Source of the DNA: Deltaproteobacteria bacterium
GTDB taxonomy: Bacteria; Myxococcota_A; UBA9160; UBA4427
Direction of reading: 5' to 3'
Assembly: GCA_002719955.1 (NCBI GenBank)
Contig: PBFW01000032.1
Span: 1-64,000, forward strand
Length of the DNA: 64,000 bases
Part shown: positions 62,445-64,000 of the stretch, piece after piece
Layout of the letters: each line of letters begins with the position of its first letter
How positions within the stretch are numbered: the stretch's first letter is position 1
Position numbers and translations under genes: made by a program
The notes under the pieces: generated by a model
What the model saw: the letters and a program-made list of their open reading frames with translations, nothing else
Told to the model about the DNA's origin: nothing
Databases searched by the model: none

Positions 62445-63472
62445 TCGATCTCGAACCCCATATCTGGTCGAATATCACAACGCTCCTGCTCCTGGCCGGT
62501 GCGGGGTGGTTGATGGCGATCGTTCGCTCAAACCGACTCTGGCGAGAAGCGATCGGGGAACTCTGGGGTCGGCGCCGGCTAGCCATCGTGGTGGTCGGGC
62601 TCTACTTGTTGGTCGGTCTCTTCGATTCCATTGCGTGGAAGGGAGGCATTCCCGAGGATGCGGTGGGCGTGTTGCCGAACGCGCCACTGTCGATGCTCGA
62701 TCGCGCCTTTCTCGATACCCAGGAAGCAAGTTATTCGGCCCCCTTCGCCGAGGCCGAATTCTATGGTGGCAAGGCACTCCGCCGGCCCGCTTCGCATCCC
62801 CTCGGCACGGATATTCTCGGCCGGGACGTGCTCTACCTCGCGCTCAAGGGCGCGCGGGTGGCCCTTCTGATTGGTGGACTGACGAGCCTGATCGCGATTC
62901 CCCTGGCGCTGCTCTTCGGCGTGGGCGCCGGCTATTTCGGGGGACGCTTCGACGATTTTGTCTTCTTCCTGATTTCGACGCTCGCGTCGATGCCGAATCT
63001 CCTGCTCTTGATTGCCCTGATCATGGTCATGGGTCGCGGGACCTTCTCGGTCTGCATCGCCCTCGCCGTGACCGGTTGGGTCGGCTTCTGCCGACTCGCG
63101 CGGGCGGAAACGCTCAAGCTTCGCGAGCTCGATTATGTCCAGGCCGCCCGCGCCCTCGGTGTCTCCGAGTGGGCCATCGTCTTCCGGCATATCCTGCCGA
63201 ACCTGGTCCACCTGATCGTAATCACTTTCGTATTGATGTTCTCGGGCCTGGTCCTCTCGGAGGCGGTCCTTTCCTGGCTGGGGATTGGCGTCGACGGGAG
63301 TTGGGGGCAGATGATCGACGGTGCGCGAAACGAATTGTCTCGAGATCCGATCATCTGGTGGAATATCGGCGCGGCGGGCGGCGCGCTCTTCGGTCTGATC
63401 CTGGCGGTCAACACGGTCGGCGATGCGATTCGCGACGTGCTCGACCCGCGTACGCTGAGGGATTCTCAATGA
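62441..63472 (+). CDS. Oligopeptide ABC transporter permease (DppC type)
   Basis: A 343-residue permease of the DppC/OppC family. An extra hydrophobic N-terminus precedes the typical HPLGTDILGRDVLYLALKGA motif (about 122-141). The EAA loop is DYVQAARALGVSEWAIVFRH, and the C-terminus holds LSEAVLSWLGIGV and PIIWWNIGAAGGALFGLILA. The additional N-terminal helices (about 12-65) are longer than in E. coli DppC. It shares the transport complex with the neighbouring permease and ATPase. Confidence 0.92.
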   Translation: MIDLEPHIWSNITTLLLLAGAGWLMAIVRSNRLWREAIGELWGRRRLAIVVVGLYLLVGLFDSIAWKGGIPEDAVGVLPNAPLSMLDRAFLDTQEASYSAPFAEAEFYGGKALRRPASHPLGTDILGRDVLYLALKGARVALLIGGLTSLIAIPLALLFGVGAGYFGGRFDDFVFFLISTLASMPNLLLLIALIMVMGRGTFSVCIALAVTGWVGFCRLARAETLKLRELDYVQAARALGVSEWAIVFRHILPNLVHLIVITFVLMFSGLVLSEAVLSWLGIGVDGSWGQMIDGARNELSRDPIIWWNIGAAGGALFGLILAVNTVGDAIRDVLDPRTLRDSQ

Positions 63473-63509
63473 CCCGTGCCGAAAGCGCTTCGCCGCGGGC
63501 TGAGGACAC

Positions 63510-64000
63510 TTGATCGTGGCGACGCCGCTTCTCGAAATTCGCGACCTGAGGACGGCCTTTCCATCGGCACAGGGCCCCTTGCCGGTCGTCGATGGGGTGT
63601 CCTTCGATCTGGCGAAGGGCGAGGTGCTCGCACTGGTCGGAGAATCGGGATCCGGTAAATCGATGACGGCGCTCTCGGCGCTGCGGCTCGTTCCCAAACC
63701 GGGGCGCGTCGTCTCCGGGAGTGTGCGGCTCGGGGGTGAAGAGTTGCTCGACCTCCGGGTGACCGAGATGCGAAGGATCCGGGGGGGGCGCATCGCGATG
63801 ATCTTCCAGGAGCCGATGACCTGTCTGAACCCGGTCGTTCGCGTCGGGCAACAGGTCGTCGAGGCGATTCGGCTTCACGAGTCGATCCCGCCTGCGGATG
63901 CGCGCATGCGTGCGCGGGAACTCTTCGCCGAGGTCGGGATTCCCGATCCGGACGAGCGTCTCGACGCTTACCCGCATCAGCTCTCGGGTGGGCTCAAGCA
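63510..64000 (+). CDS. Oligopeptide ABC transporter ATPase (DppD type), cut by the window end
   Basis: The 3' end is outside the window. The visible 163 residues show Walker A GESGSGKSMTALSALRL, the Q-loop MIFQEPMTCLNPVVRVG and the start of the signature LSGGLKQ. The methionine-rich QEPMTCLNP is diagnostic of DppD/OppD ATPases. The likely start is GTG at 63516; TTG at 63510 overlaps the stop of a 14-codon frame that itself overlaps the permease stop. Confidence 0.92.
   Translation, partial: MIVATPLLEIRDLRTAFPSAQGPLPVVDGVSFDLAKGEVLALVGESGSGKSMTALSALRLVPKPGRVVSGSVRLGGEELLDLRVTEMRRIRGGRIAMIFQEPMTCLNPVVRVGQQVVEAIRLHESIPPADARMRARELFAEVGIPDPDERLDAYPHQLSGGLK

Overview
The window is a dense stretch of high-GC Gram-negative chromosome. 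Lipoproteins, PlsB, TatA, a c-type cytochrome maturation (Ccm, System I) operon, a PEP-CTERM protein, F420 biosynthesis genes and a CcmE with Cys in place of the haem-binding His all fit an uncultured lineage of the broad deltaproteobacterial assemblage (Myxococcota, Desulfobacterota, Binatota or similar). That placement is inference; the window holds no rRNA. I see no tRNA or rRNA genes, CRISPR arrays, insertion sequences or phage genes.

Layout. 1-4.2 kb: a DUF3426-type protein, tatA, phosphomannomutase/phosphoglucomutase, an EI24/CysZ-like membrane protein and an alpha/beta hydrolase that has lost its nucleophile. 4.3-9 kb: an ECF sigma factor, then a leftward cluster with a MerR regulator, a ParA ATPase fused to a glycogen-binding (CBM48) domain, a P-loop-less ParA relative and a small nuclease-like protein. 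9-18.5 kb: an ATP-cone/2-phosphoglycerate kinase, trmB-rlmN, a PPP-family phosphatase, a LysM lytic transglycosylase, ffh, a biotinyl carrier and a GNAT protein. 18.5-27.5 kb: a frameshifted remnant, an SDR, plsB, hisI-hisG, a Nudix hydrolase, a decayed molybdopterin oxidoreductase and a zinc-ribbon protein.

27.6-34.5 kb: a leftward operon ccmE-ccmF-(mosaic CcmI-like/zinc-ribbon protein)-ccmA-ccmB-ccmC. 34.6-39.5 kb: aminotransferase-engB, then leftward cofD-cofC-cofE (F420 tail assembly) behind a small lipoprotein. 39.6-43.5 kb: a propeller-like secreted protein, a PEP-CTERM lamin-tail protein, an ArsC-like selenoprotein and a conserved hypothetical. 43.7-53.4 kb: ftsE-ftsX-envC-ctp (septal peptidoglycan hydrolysis) running into xseA, xseB, ispA-dxs-tlyA. 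53.6-56.2 kb: an A-type Fe-S carrier, a cysteine desulfurase and APS kinase. 56.5-64 kb: a TPR lipoprotein, a LolB-like lipoprotein and an oligopeptide-type ABC transporter cut by the window end.

Gene junctions are very tight: at least sixteen stop/start overlaps of the ATGA, GTGA or TTGA kind occur, so non-ATG starts are common and many of the starts given here rest on these overlaps.

The strongest discovery is the ArsC-like gene at 42273. An in-frame TGA sits exactly at the catalytic cysteine (U-x-x-C) and is followed 23 nt later by a hairpin with a GGUC loop. It therefore reads as a selenoprotein rather than a broken gene.
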